The position numbers and the translations under genes were made by a program. From a virus: 24,210 nucleotides of DNA. Of this stretch, positions 1-6,600 are shown in pieces. The stretch spans positions 1 through 24,210 of the IMG/VR virus record IMGVR_UViG_3300032241_001626, one strand, 5' to 3'. The stretch's first letter is position 1, and each line of letters opens with the position of its first letter. Below the pieces are notes generated by a model, which saw nothing but the letters and a program-made list of their open reading frames with translations, was not told where the DNA came from and searched no databases.

Positions 1-2
1 CA

Positions 3-1526
3 CTGACCCTCAACTCTGCATCATCAAACAACTTCATTCCGCAAATCCTCGTCAATGGCTCTACCCAGACGGTCTACCTCTTGCCGAATGGACAGGCCAC
101 AACTTCACCAAGCATCCTCAATGTTTACGGCACGACCTATGCGGGCTATGTCGTTGGAGTGGGCGGCATTTCCACCAACGGAACTATTTGGACAGTCACG
201 ACTGGCACAACCCATAACTTCTTGACCGGACAGACGGTTTACCTCGGTGGTCTTTCCCCAGCCGGATACAACGGTTCGTTCACGATTGCCTCAACTGGCA
301 CAAACACTTTTACCATTGCAAATACGACGACCCTCACCGCAGTCACCTTCCAAGGCACTGCAACCGTGCAACCCTTCCCCCTTCCAGCAGGAGGGGCGGT
401 TTCGTATCAAGGCATCAACGGTTCAACTGGAACAATCTGGCTCACTGGTTCTAACCCGCAAACGCTTTCTGGCGATGTGACGGTTGGCAATACGGGAGCA
501 GCAACCGTCAACAAGGTTCAGGGTGTAGCAATCAGCGGAACGCCTTCTGCTGGTCAGGTTCTGACGGCTTCAGCAACAAACGCTGCATCGTGGTCGGCAC
601 AGTCAAGTGTCACGGTTCTCGGCGGTTCAGGTGGAACAGTTGCCGCTACGGGAACCTACACAGTTCCTGTCTGGGCAACAAACCTTCGGGTGATTTGCGT
701 TGGGGGAGGCGGCGGAGGAGGAGGTGGCGGTGTCCAACTCTATGCTTCAGGAACGGCCTCTGGTGGCAATGGTGGAAACGGTGGAGATGCAACCATCATT
801 GACATCCCCGTGAACTCCTCTTTGATTACTTCTGGCATCGTGTACGGAGTTGGGGCTGGTGGGGTCGGTGGCGCTGCCGCCACGACTACAGGCTCATCAG
901 GAACAGCAGGAACGACTGGTGGCTTCAGTTACTTTGGAAGCACGAACGCTACGGGGCCTACAACCTTCTGTTACGCAGCAGGTGGCTCGGGCGGTGTTGG
1001 TGGAAAGAACGCTACCTTCAATGGTGGCTACACCTATCAGAACACTAATACCTCATCCGGCACGACGCTTTATGGCGGTCAAGGCGGTTATGGGGGCATT
1101 GGTGGCACTACCGCTGGTGGTGGAACTGTGCCGGTCGCTGGCATTGTCAGCACTCTTGGGACTGGTGGATTTACTGGCGGCGGCGGTGGCGGTGGCGGAG
1201 TTGGTAGTAACGGTTTGGGTGGTGGAACTTCCAACCCGGCAGGTGGCACAGGTGGGCCGACGAGCATCAGCCCATCTATGAGTGGCGGTGCTGGTGCTAT
1301 CGCATCAACGAACACGGCGGCTGGTGCAGGAACCACTTTGGGCTATGCAGCCTCTGGTGGCGGTGGTGGGGCATACAGTTCGATAGGAACAAGCGCCAAG
1401 AATGGTGGAAACGGGGTTTATGCCTCTGGTGGCGGTGGTGGAGCCGGTGGCTTTACTGTGACTGGAACTCCGGGTGGCACAGGTGGAAACGGCGGGCAGG
1501 GTCTTATCGTTGTCATTGCGACCTAA
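3..1526 (+). CDS. Glycine-rich tail/head fibre protein, 5'-truncated by the window edge
   Basis: The reading frame is open to the left edge, so the N-terminus lies outside the window; 507 residues are visible. The first in-frame start-like codon (TTG at 81) has no ribosome binding site and the residues before it read like normal protein, so I treat the gene as partial. Visible residues about 59-121 form a beta module common in phage fibres (TGTTHNF, TGQTVYL, PAGYNGSFTI). Residues about 165-195 carry the fibre motif SGDVTVGNTGAATV. From about 203 on there is a glycine-rich domain beginning TYTVP, followed by runs of ten and eight glycines and many GGxGG patches, ending GGNGGQGLIVVIAT. Such domains fold as stacked polyglycine-II helices in phage adhesins and bind receptors. 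Role in host recognition is inferred. Its position before the connector genes leaves open a capsid-fibre rather than tail-fibre location. Confidence 0.75.
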   Translation: MTLNSASSNNFIPQILVNGSTQTVYLLPNGQATTSPSILNVYGTTYAGYVVGVGGISTNGTIWTVTTGTTHNFLTGQTVYLGGLSPAGYNGSFTIASTGTNTFTIANTTTLTAVTFQGTATVQPFPLPAGGAVSYQGINGSTGTIWLTGSNPQTLSGDVTVGNTGAATVNKVQGVAISGTPSAGQVLTASATNAASWSAQSSVTVLGGSGGTVAATGTYTVPVWATNLRVICVGGGGGGGGGGVQLYASGTASGGNGGNGGDATIIDIPVNSSLITSGIVYGVGAGGVGGAAATTTGSSGTAGTTGGFSYFGSTNATGPTTFCYAAGGSGGVGGKNATFNGGYTYQNTNTSSGTTLYGGQGGYGGIGGTTAGGGTVPVAGIVSTLGTGGFTGGGGGGGGVGSNGLGGGTSNPAGGTGGPTSISPSMSGGAGAIASTNTAAGAGTTLGYAASGGGGGAYSSIGTSAKNGGNGVYASGGGGGAGGFTVTGTPGGTGGNGGQGLIVVIAT

Positions 1527-1528
1527 TC

Positions 1529-2623
1529 ATGGGTATTGGCTACAAGCAGATAGGCAGAGCCTTCCTCGGCGGATCGGAGTTCTACTTCTCCGGTCTTGCC
1601 CGAACTGAGGCTTCACAGGCGGCAGAACACTTTGCTACCGACGCTCCCCGCTCGCAAGGACACCATGTAATCGGTGAAATCGCACAGGGCGTTGTTGCGG
1701 TGGACAACAGCCGAAACTCCATTGCTGGTGCGGGAGTTCTCGGCTCGATGATCCTCGGTTTTGGATTTCCCGCCGCACAGGCTTCATGGCTTGCGCTGCC
1801 CGCTGCCGAAAAAACCACCCGCCGTAGAAATGCTACGGAAATCGTTGCCGAAATCACACGGAGCAGCCGCAGCGTCACCGCAAAGCGTAATGTGGCAGAG
1901 GCGGTCGAGCAGTTCGTCGCTGAGTCCCGATCCGCTCATGGTCGCAAAGAGGGTTCTGCTCCTGCTGAAATCCAAAGCACAGTTGCAGGTCGCAAGACCG
2001 CCCATCACGAAGCCAGCGAAACCACGGGACGAAAGGCTACGACGAGTAGCCGGATCGTCATTTACAAGCCAGCCGCAAGTGCTACACAACGATTTGCCGC
2101 ACGAGAGCAGAAAATCCGCTTCCTGCAACGGGTTGGTATGGCTGCGATGCTGTCGTTCGAGGCGGTTCGCAGCGCACGGGTAATCGTCAAAAAGCCCGAG
2201 GCGATCCAAACCTTCGCAACCGACGGCACAAAGAGTGTCGGACGCACCACATCTTCGACGGTTATTGAAACTTGGGGCAACAACCCATCTCCAAAGGTGC
2301 AAACACGCTTTGCAGCAGGGATTTCAGCGTTCCGTGAGGCTACCGAGGCATACCGCCATGTCGCTTACAGCCGTGCAAATGAGGTCACACTCCGGCAAGT
2401 TTCCAGCGTTTTCCAATACCTCGTGCGGTTCGACCATGAGTTCAAGGTCATCTTCAGCGAGATTTACAAGAAGGGGTTGTATGGTGAATACCCCGAGGGT
2501 GGAACAGCCGGTCAAGACAGCGGAATGTCCACTTTTGGAACACCATCAACCACGGTGACCTTCACGGACGATGGAGTAGCATCGTATCGAGAAGGTTACA
2601 ACCCGTATTTGGAGAGCGAATAA
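1529..2623 (+). CDS. Unrecognised 364-aa structural-region protein with degenerate repeats
   Basis: ATG two bases after the previous stop; no clear Shine-Dalgarno sequence, so translation is probably coupled to the fibre gene. I do not recognise a family. The protein is rich in Ala, Arg, Ser, Thr and Glu. From about residue 20 to 290 it shows loosely repeated stretches with an Arg-Ser/Thr start, a Glu-Ala segment and a Q-x-F-A or E-x-F-A core (AAEHFATD, VEQFVAES, TQRFAARE, IQTFATD). One hydrophobic Gly/Ala stretch (AGVLGSMILGFGFPAA) lies near residue 70-90. The C-terminal 60 residues are different, Gly/Thr-rich and end NPYLESE. Similar low-complexity repeats occur in phage fibre proteins, so a fibre or virion-surface role together with the upstream gene is plausible but only inferred. 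Confidence 0.7.
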   Translation: MGIGYKQIGRAFLGGSEFYFSGLARTEASQAAEHFATDAPRSQGHHVIGEIAQGVVAVDNSRNSIAGAGVLGSMILGFGFPAAQASWLALPAAEKTTRRRNATEIVAEITRSSRSVTAKRNVAEAVEQFVAESRSAHGRKEGSAPAEIQSTVAGRKTAHHEASETTGRKATTSSRIVIYKPAASATQRFAAREQKIRFLQRVGMAAMLSFEAVRSARVIVKKPEAIQTFATDGTKSVGRTTSSTVIETWGNNPSPKVQTRFAAGISAFREATEAYRHVAYSRANEVTLRQVSSVFQYLVRFDHEFKVIFSEIYKKGLYGEYPEGGTAGQDSGMSTFGTPSTTVTFTDDGVASYREGYNPYLESE

Positions 2624-2626
2624 CCC

Positions 2627-2959
2627 GTGACGATCCACTACCCGACAGCCGCCGCAAGCCTGCCCGATGTGGAGTTCACATGGAACGACGCTGACGGGAA
2701 CGCCATAGATTTCAGCACCGGTTGGTCGTTCAAGATGACCATTGGCCGCCCGCCGAACCCTGCCGTCATCACTAAGACCTCCGGAATCGTCGGATCAGCC
2801 GCAGTTCCCAACTTGACGGTTGTTTGGGCACCGAGCGAACTTGCTTCCCTCACGCCGGGTGTGTGGTATTTCCAAATCACCGCTTCCTACGGGCCGCAAG
2901 CAGGCAAGGCTCGCATCTTGACCGGTTCTATCCGCATTGACCAAGCGATTATCCAATAG
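2627..2959 (+). CDS. Small beta-sandwich virion protein, BppU N-terminal-like
   Basis: 110 residues, GTG start at 2627 with GGAGAG ten bases upstream; three bases separate it from the preceding stop. The sequence reads as a single beta-sandwich. It has an early strand with DVEFTWNDADGNAIDF, then a WSFKMTIG strand, and a terminal pattern LTPGVWYFQITAS...ILTGSIRID. This matches the pattern of the BppU-type N-terminal domain found in baseplate and fibre-attachment proteins of siphophages (polypeptide F-x-x-x-D-x-D-G-x-x-I-D, later W-x-F/Y-x-I). No fold assignment can be proved here. Placed between the fibre-like genes and the head-tail adaptor, it may anchor a fibre to the virion or act as a head/neck accessory protein. 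Confidence 0.65.
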   Translation: MTIHYPTAAASLPDVEFTWNDADGNAIDFSTGWSFKMTIGRPPNPAVITKTSGIVGSAAVPNLTVVWAPSELASLTPGVWYFQITASYGPQAGKARILTGSIRIDQAIIQ

Positions 2960-2967
2960 GTGAAATC

Positions 2968-3468
2968 ATGACGTGGACATACACTTTCGACCCAACGAGC
3001 AGCCCAAAGGACACGGTTCGCTTCCTCATCGGAGATGTGGTGGAGGCAAACCCTCTCTTGCAGGACGAGGAAATCTACTTCTCCCTCAATGAGGTGAACA
3101 TGGAGCCGTATCGTGCGGCAGCCAACTCCTGCGCCAACCTCGCAGCGCAGTTCACCGGCCTCGCACAGAGCACGAGCAAGTCCGTCGGCGGCCTGAGCCT
3201 GAGCCAGACCTACGGTGATCGTGCACAACGCTACGAGCGTCTGTCCAAAGACCTGCTCGCTCGCTCCCGTCGAGTTGCGCCGCCTATTCCAAATGCCGAC
3301 CACTGTGCCCTCGGCGCAGAGTTGAAGGTTGGCATGTTCGACCGCTACTGGGCGGTGGCGAACGACTGGCCTTCCGACTCCGAACTTGGCACTTCGACCA
3401 CTTACGGGACTGGCTACAACCCCGGCGATGAAGGTGTGGTGGGGACGGACTACCGCCCTGAGCCATGA
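2968..3468 (+). CDS. Head-tail adaptor (gp6/gp15-like connector)
   Basis: 166 residues, ATG preceded by AGGTGAAATC. The first half has the pattern of the HK97 gp6 / SPP1 gp15 connector family: DTVRFLIGD near residue 15, then LLQDEEI, then a helical YRAAANSCANLAAQF and a later YGDRAQRYERLSKDLL. These proteins form a ring bound to the portal after DNA packaging and provide the platform for head closure. The C-terminal about 50 residues are Gly/Asp/Thr-rich and probably disordered. The stop codon overlaps the next start (ATGA), the spacing expected for co-translated connector genes. Confidence 0.82.
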   Translation: MTWTYTFDPTSSPKDTVRFLIGDVVEANPLLQDEEIYFSLNEVNMEPYRAAANSCANLAAQFTGLAQSTSKSVGGLSLSQTYGDRAQRYERLSKDLLARSRRVAPPIPNADHCALGAELKVGMFDRYWAVANDWPSDSELGTSTTYGTGYNPGDEGVVGTDYRPEP

Positions 3469-3878
3469 GCAGCATTGACCCAGAACTTCTGGGACTGATG
3501 ACGCAGACCATCATCATCGAGAACATCATTTCAGCACCCGACCAGAACGGGAACCCGCCAACTTTGGACGGCTATGGCCGCCACTACGTCAACGGGAGCG
3601 GGGAGAGTGGCTCAACGGTGGAGTATGGCGCACCCGTGACCTACAAGTGCCGCCTCGAATACAAGGCAAAGGTTCTTTCCACCATCAACGGGCGTGATCG
3701 GGTCAGTTCCGGTAGGGCTTACCTCGCCGGGTTCTTTCCAAATCTCACAACCGAGTGTCGGGTGACCGTCCCCAACCAAACACAGGAGTCCATGCAGCAC
3801 CCTGTCGTCATGTTCATCGAGAACAACTTCGACGAAACGGGGCTAACGGGCTACAACACGACGGTTCACTTCGAGTAG
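3465..3878 (+). CDS. Head-closure (stopper-type) protein
   Basis: 137 residues, start overlapping the preceding stop by four bases. The composition and order of elements fit the small beta-barrel head-closure proteins (SPP1 gp16 / HK97 gp7 class): an N-terminal strand TIIIENI, a central YGAPVTYKCRLEYKAKVL segment, and a terminal beta region (CRVTVPNQ, VVMFIENNFDETG). In this class the central segment corresponds to the barrel and a loop that plugs the DNA channel. Assignment rests on length, predicted beta content and the position directly after the adaptor and before a gp10-like gene. An alternative is a generic head-tail joining protein of the same fold. Confidence 0.7.
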   Translation: MSSIDPELLGLMTQTIIIENIISAPDQNGNPPTLDGYGRHYVNGSGESGSTVEYGAPVTYKCRLEYKAKVLSTINGRDRVSSGRAYLAGFFPNLTTECRVTVPNQTQESMQHPVVMFIENNFDETGLTGYNTTVHFE

Positions 3879-3888
3879 GTGGTGAAAT

Positions 3889-4269
3889 ATGGCAAGGGAT
3901 TTATACGCCGACTACACAGTTGACTTCAAAAATCTGATCGACTCCCCAAACAGGGTTCGCCGAGGCATCAAGCGTGGCGTGAACGAGGTCATGCAGGAGG
4001 TATTCGACGAAAGCCAAGAACTTGTCCCCGTGGACACCGGATCGCTCAAAGACTCCGGCATCTTCATTTCAGCGCAGGACAAGGGCAACGGGGTAGAAGC
4101 CTCGATCTCCTATGGCAACGCACTTGTGACCTACGCAATAGATGTTCACGAGGACTTGCAAGTATTTCACGAGCCACCCACGCAAGCGAAATACCTCGAA
4201 ATCCCTATGACCAACCATCAACCCGAACTGCTAAAGGCCATTCGGCACAGGATCGGTGAAAACCTATGA
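3889..4269 (+). CDS. HK97 gp10-like neck/tail-completion protein
   Basis: 126 residues; ATG preceded by GGTGGTGAAAT. The diagnostic core of the HK97 gp10 family is plain: ELVPVDTGSLKDSG at residues about 44-57, followed by SISYGNALVTYAIDVHE and then P..AKYLEIPM. These proteins sit at the head-tail interface or help tail completion in siphophages and are almost always encoded between the head-closure gene and the tail terminator, as here. The last codons overlap the next gene (ATGA at 4266). Confidence 0.82.
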   Translation: MARDLYADYTVDFKNLIDSPNRVRRGIKRGVNEVMQEVFDESQELVPVDTGSLKDSGIFISAQDKGNGVEASISYGNALVTYAIDVHEDLQVFHEPPTQAKYLEIPMTNHQPELLKAIRHRIGENL

Positions 4270-4697
4270 CTACTCTCCTCGATGCCATCGGCTACTACCT
4301 GCCGATCCAAACCGCCAACCTTCCGGCGGAACAACAACTTGTCCTCGGTGAAAACTTGTTCCTCGGTCGCTTCCCGGCTGAGGCTCCCAACGCCGCCGTG
4401 CTCGTGCAGTTATACATGGGTAAGGCTCCGAACTTCACAATGGGGAGTGGTGCGATCGCTTTAGACAACCCCAAAATCCAAATCCTCGTCCGTGGGGAGC
4501 GTGAGGACTACCCCGGCGCATACGACCTCTCCATCGTCATCAGGAACATCTTGGGGAGCATCGTCGGTTCGACGGTTATCGACGGCGTGACCATCATGCG
4601 CCTCGAACCACTCGGCACCCCGAACTACACGGGCTACGACGAGGTGGATCGTCCAAAGTTCACGCAGAACTTCCAAGCGATGTTGCCCGGTTCATGA
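4266..4697 (+). CDS. Tail terminator protein
   Basis: 143 residues, start overlapping the previous stop by four bases. The pattern is that of siphophage tail terminator / 'minor capsid' proteins: an N-terminal helix (TTLLDAIGYYL), a beta strand ending in LFLGRFPAEAPNAAVLVQLYMG, PKIQILVRGEREDYPGAYDLSIVIRNIL split across a strand and a long helix, and a C-terminal PLGTPNYTGYDEVDRPKFTQNF. In the family these form a hexameric ring that stops tube polymerisation and joins the tail to the head. Gene order supports this. The 3' end overlaps the next small gene by four bases. Confidence 0.75.
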   Translation: MTTLLDAIGYYLPIQTANLPAEQQLVLGENLFLGRFPAEAPNAAVLVQLYMGKAPNFTMGSGAIALDNPKIQILVRGEREDYPGAYDLSIVIRNILGSIVGSTVIDGVTIMRLEPLGTPNYTGYDEVDRPKFTQNFQAMLPGS

Positions 4698-4927
4698 GCG
4701 ACGGCATCGAACTCGTCACCGAGAGCATCAGGGCGGCGAAGGAAGCGACGAAGGCTGCCTACTACGCCTTGCTTGCGGTCGAGCGACTTTTGGAAAAAGC
4801 CCCCGCAGACGAACAAATCGAACACGAGGCGGAAACCACCTGCCGACACGAAAAGGCTTCCCGTGTGAACACCACTCTGGGCGAGTTCGTGATCTGCGAA
4901 TGTGGTCATCAGGAGCAGACCAACTAA
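4694..4927 (+). CDS. Small zinc-ribbon-like protein
   Basis: 77 residues, translationally coupled to the tail terminator by an ATGA overlap. The N-terminal 40 residues form a likely amphipathic helix (ESIRAAKEATKAAYYALLAVERLL). The C-terminal part holds C50-x-H52 and C68-x-C70-G-H72, spaced like a minimal zinc ribbon. Metal binding is inferred from residue spacing only. Small proteins of this kind occur in actinophage structural operons with no known function. The gene is the last one before an internal promoter. Confidence 0.7.
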   Translation: MSDGIELVTESIRAAKEATKAAYYALLAVERLLEKAPADEQIEHEAETTCRHEKASRVNTTLGEFVICECGHQEQTN

Positions 4928-4936
4928 ACCCCCGAT

Positions 4937-4965
4937 TTGCAGTGCTCTGTGATATGTGCTATCAT
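4937..4965 (+). promoter_or_regulatory. Sigma-70-type promoter inside the late operon
   Basis: TTGCAG at 4937-4942 and TATCAT at 4960-4965 are separated by exactly 17 bases, matching four of six and five of six consensus positions. The site lies in a 75-base gap after the zinc-ribbon gene and about 38 bases before the next ATG. The segment is more AT-rich than its surroundings. Expected transcription start is near 4972. Confidence 0.6.
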
Positions 4966-5002
4966 TCTTTTCGCAGGGAACAGGACTAGAGAGAGGGAAA
5001 GC

Positions 5003-5320
5003 ATGGTCAAGCGAAACACCAGTGCGCCGGAGGTTGAGGTCGCAAGGGAATGGTCGCCTATCGACAGTTGGGGAGGGTTCTCCAAGGGCGACCTCGTGCA
5101 CGTCAAGGGCACGAGCAGTAGTGAGTGGCGGTTCATGTATGCCCATGACCGCAACGGTCAGATCGAAGCGGTGACCGTGTTCGGCGGAGAGCGTGCGACA
5201 AAGCGCATGGCGGCTACGCAGGCGTATCGAACCTTCGTGCCGGAGCGTGTCGTCGCCCCATCAGTAACGCAGCGGCGCAGCGTCCGCACCCCAAAGCACG
5301 AGGTCGAGGTCGTCTCATAG
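5003..5320 (+). CDS. Small basic protein of unknown function, own promoter
   Basis: 105 residues. The frame is open from 4937, but I chose ATG 5003 because a purine-rich AGAGAGGGAAAG stands just upstream and the longer version would run through the promoter. The central region looks like a small beta barrel: SWGGFSKGDLVHVKG, then EWRFMYAHDRNGQIEAVTVFGG, resembling KOW/SH3-like strands, followed by a basic tail rich in Arg, Thr and Val (RVVAPSVTQRRSVRT). Similar small proteins occur in actinophage genomes, possibly the DUF7246 group, but I cannot confirm this. The separate promoter suggests expression at a different time or level from the flanking structural genes, which would fit a regulatory or nucleic-acid-binding role; this is inference. 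Confidence 0.7.
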   Translation: MVKRNTSAPEVEVAREWSPIDSWGGFSKGDLVHVKGTSSSEWRFMYAHDRNGQIEAVTVFGGERATKRMAATQAYRTFVPERVVAPSVTQRRSVRTPKHEVEVVS

Positions 5321-5394
5321 CCAAAGCCACAGGGGGATTTTTCCCTATCCGATGATACGCTTGCTAGCAAGTACTGTCCTCGGGGAGCGGCTGC
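5321..5394 (+). other. Intergenic region with two small inverted repeats
   Basis: An imperfect hairpin (AGGGGG...TTCCCT, 5331-5346, loop of four) is followed by a perfect 12-base palindrome CTTGCTAGCAAG at 5360-5371. There is no U-tract after the first hairpin, so an intrinsic terminator is unlikely. A GGGGAG ribosome binding site at 5382-5387 serves the next gene. The palindrome could be an operator or an RNA processing site; no clear promoter boxes are visible. Confidence 0.4.
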
Positions 5395-5610
5395 ATGGCT
5401 AAGGCAACACCCACATACCAAGTCACCGACAAGTCACCCGTATCCTACAGCGGGAAGGTGGCTCAGCCCGGCGATCTCGTTTCCGACTTGCCCGGTGAGA
5501 GCATCACTTGGCTTCTCGCAGACGGCTTCATCGTCCCCGCCGCCGATCCTGCGCCCGCCGATGACCCCGCTCCCGATGCTGAGCCAGCACCGAGCGACGA
5601 GGCAGCGTAA
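5395..5610 (+). CDS. Small acidic protein preceding the major tail proteins
   Basis: 71 residues; ATG eight bases after GGGGAG. Residues 1-45 form a compact domain with the pattern VSYSGKVAQPGDLVSDLPGESITWLLADGFI, a motif seen in many phage genes near capsid or tail-tube genes (annotated variously as head-fibre or hypothetical). Residues about 49-71 are an Asp/Pro/Ala tail with repeated PAPxDxP units, probably disordered. Its stop is directly followed by the ATG of the first major tail protein, so the two are probably co-translated. The biochemical role is unknown. Confidence 0.72.
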   Translation: MAKATPTYQVTDKSPVSYSGKVAQPGDLVSDLPGESITWLLADGFIVPAADPAPADDPAPDAEPAPSDEAA

Positions 5611-6588
5611 ATGTCCACTCCGATCTTCCTGCACGGTAAGAACACCCGTGTCTTGTTGGCTTGCCCTTCGAGCGCATACGGCACCTTCTCTGCGGTGACC
5701 ACCAACGGCAGCCCGAGCATCACCGTTCTCTACACGGGCTTTGCCCTCGCTCCCGGCATGGAAGTTTCCGGTGCAGGCATCCCTGCCAACACCTACATCG
5801 TGTCGGTCTATGTGAACACGGTTCTGCTGTCGGCAAGTGCTACAGCGACATCGACCCTCAACGCACCCACCGTCGTCACCGTGCCTGTGAGCAACGGAGT
5901 GTCGTATGACCTGTCGCAGTTCCTCAACGACGTTGGCATCTCCCGCATGACGGAGCCAACCGAGACGACCACTTTCCAAACCGGACAGTCGAAGTCCTAC
6001 ATCGCCGGTATTCGAGACGGCTCGATCACCGCATCAGGCTTCTACGACGGCGGCGCATCAGGCGTGGACGCTGTGCTGAACAACGTCATCTACACGGCAG
6101 GCGATAAGGCTGTGCTTGCCTTCCCCGACGGTGGGCAGACGGGCAGCCCCTCGGTTTGCTACATGGCGAACGCCATCGCAACCAAGTACGATCTGAAGTC
6201 GCCAGTCAGCGGTGTCGTCGCTATGGACACCGAGTTCCAAAGCGACCGTGGCGTGTGGCGTGGGCGTGGGGAATACCTGAAGATCACCACCTCGGGCACG
6301 ACGAACACTTACGATTTCTCGACCTCGACGGCAAAGGGGGGCTTACTCGTTCTCGGCATCGCCGCCGTGACCGGTGCACCCACCTCAGTCACCCTCTCTT
6401 TCCAGCACTCCCAAGATGGAGCAACGTGGGTCAGCCCCACCGGAGGAACCCTCGCCACCGAAACCGGACTTGGGGCGACCGTCGCCCTGCTCACCGGAAC
6501 GGTGTACGAATACACACGCTTGTCTTACACCATCTCTGGTGGAAGCAGCCCGACAGCGACAGCCTTCTACGGCTTCGCCCGCTACTAA
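5611..6588 (+). CDS. Major tail (tube) protein 1, long form with extra C-terminal domain
   Basis: 325 residues, ATG adjacent to the preceding stop. Residues about 1-20 (FLHGKN) and 98-219 form the tube-protein core: FLNDVGISR, EPTETTTF, KSYIAGIRDGSITASGFYD, then KYDLKSPVSGVVAMDTEFQ. This core aligns with the next gene. Residues about 32-84 are an inserted beta module with GMEVSGAGIPANTYIVSV. Residues about 224-325 form an added beta-sandwich domain (LSFQHSQDGATWVSPTGG, VYEYTRLSYTISGG), like the Ig-like decorations carried on many phage tube proteins. Such domains project from the tail surface. It may be the main tube subunit, a minor variant, or a decorating subunit mixed with the shorter paralogue. 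Confidence 0.8.
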   Translation: MSTPIFLHGKNTRVLLACPSSAYGTFSAVTTNGSPSITVLYTGFALAPGMEVSGAGIPANTYIVSVYVNTVLLSASATATSTLNAPTVVTVPVSNGVSYDLSQFLNDVGISRMTEPTETTTFQTGQSKSYIAGIRDGSITASGFYDGGASGVDAVLNNVIYTAGDKAVLAFPDGGQTGSPSVCYMANAIATKYDLKSPVSGVVAMDTEFQSDRGVWRGRGEYLKITTSGTTNTYDFSTSTAKGGLLVLGIAAVTGAPTSVTLSFQHSQDGATWVSPTGGTLATETGLGATVALLTGTVYEYTRLSYTISGGSSPTATAFYGFARY

Positions 6589-6600
6589 AGGAGCAGCCAC

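Noticed and set aside
4937-5002. Longer N-terminus for the small basic protein starting at TTG 4937
   Set aside because: That stretch holds the promoter boxes, and ATG 5003 has a better ribosome binding site.
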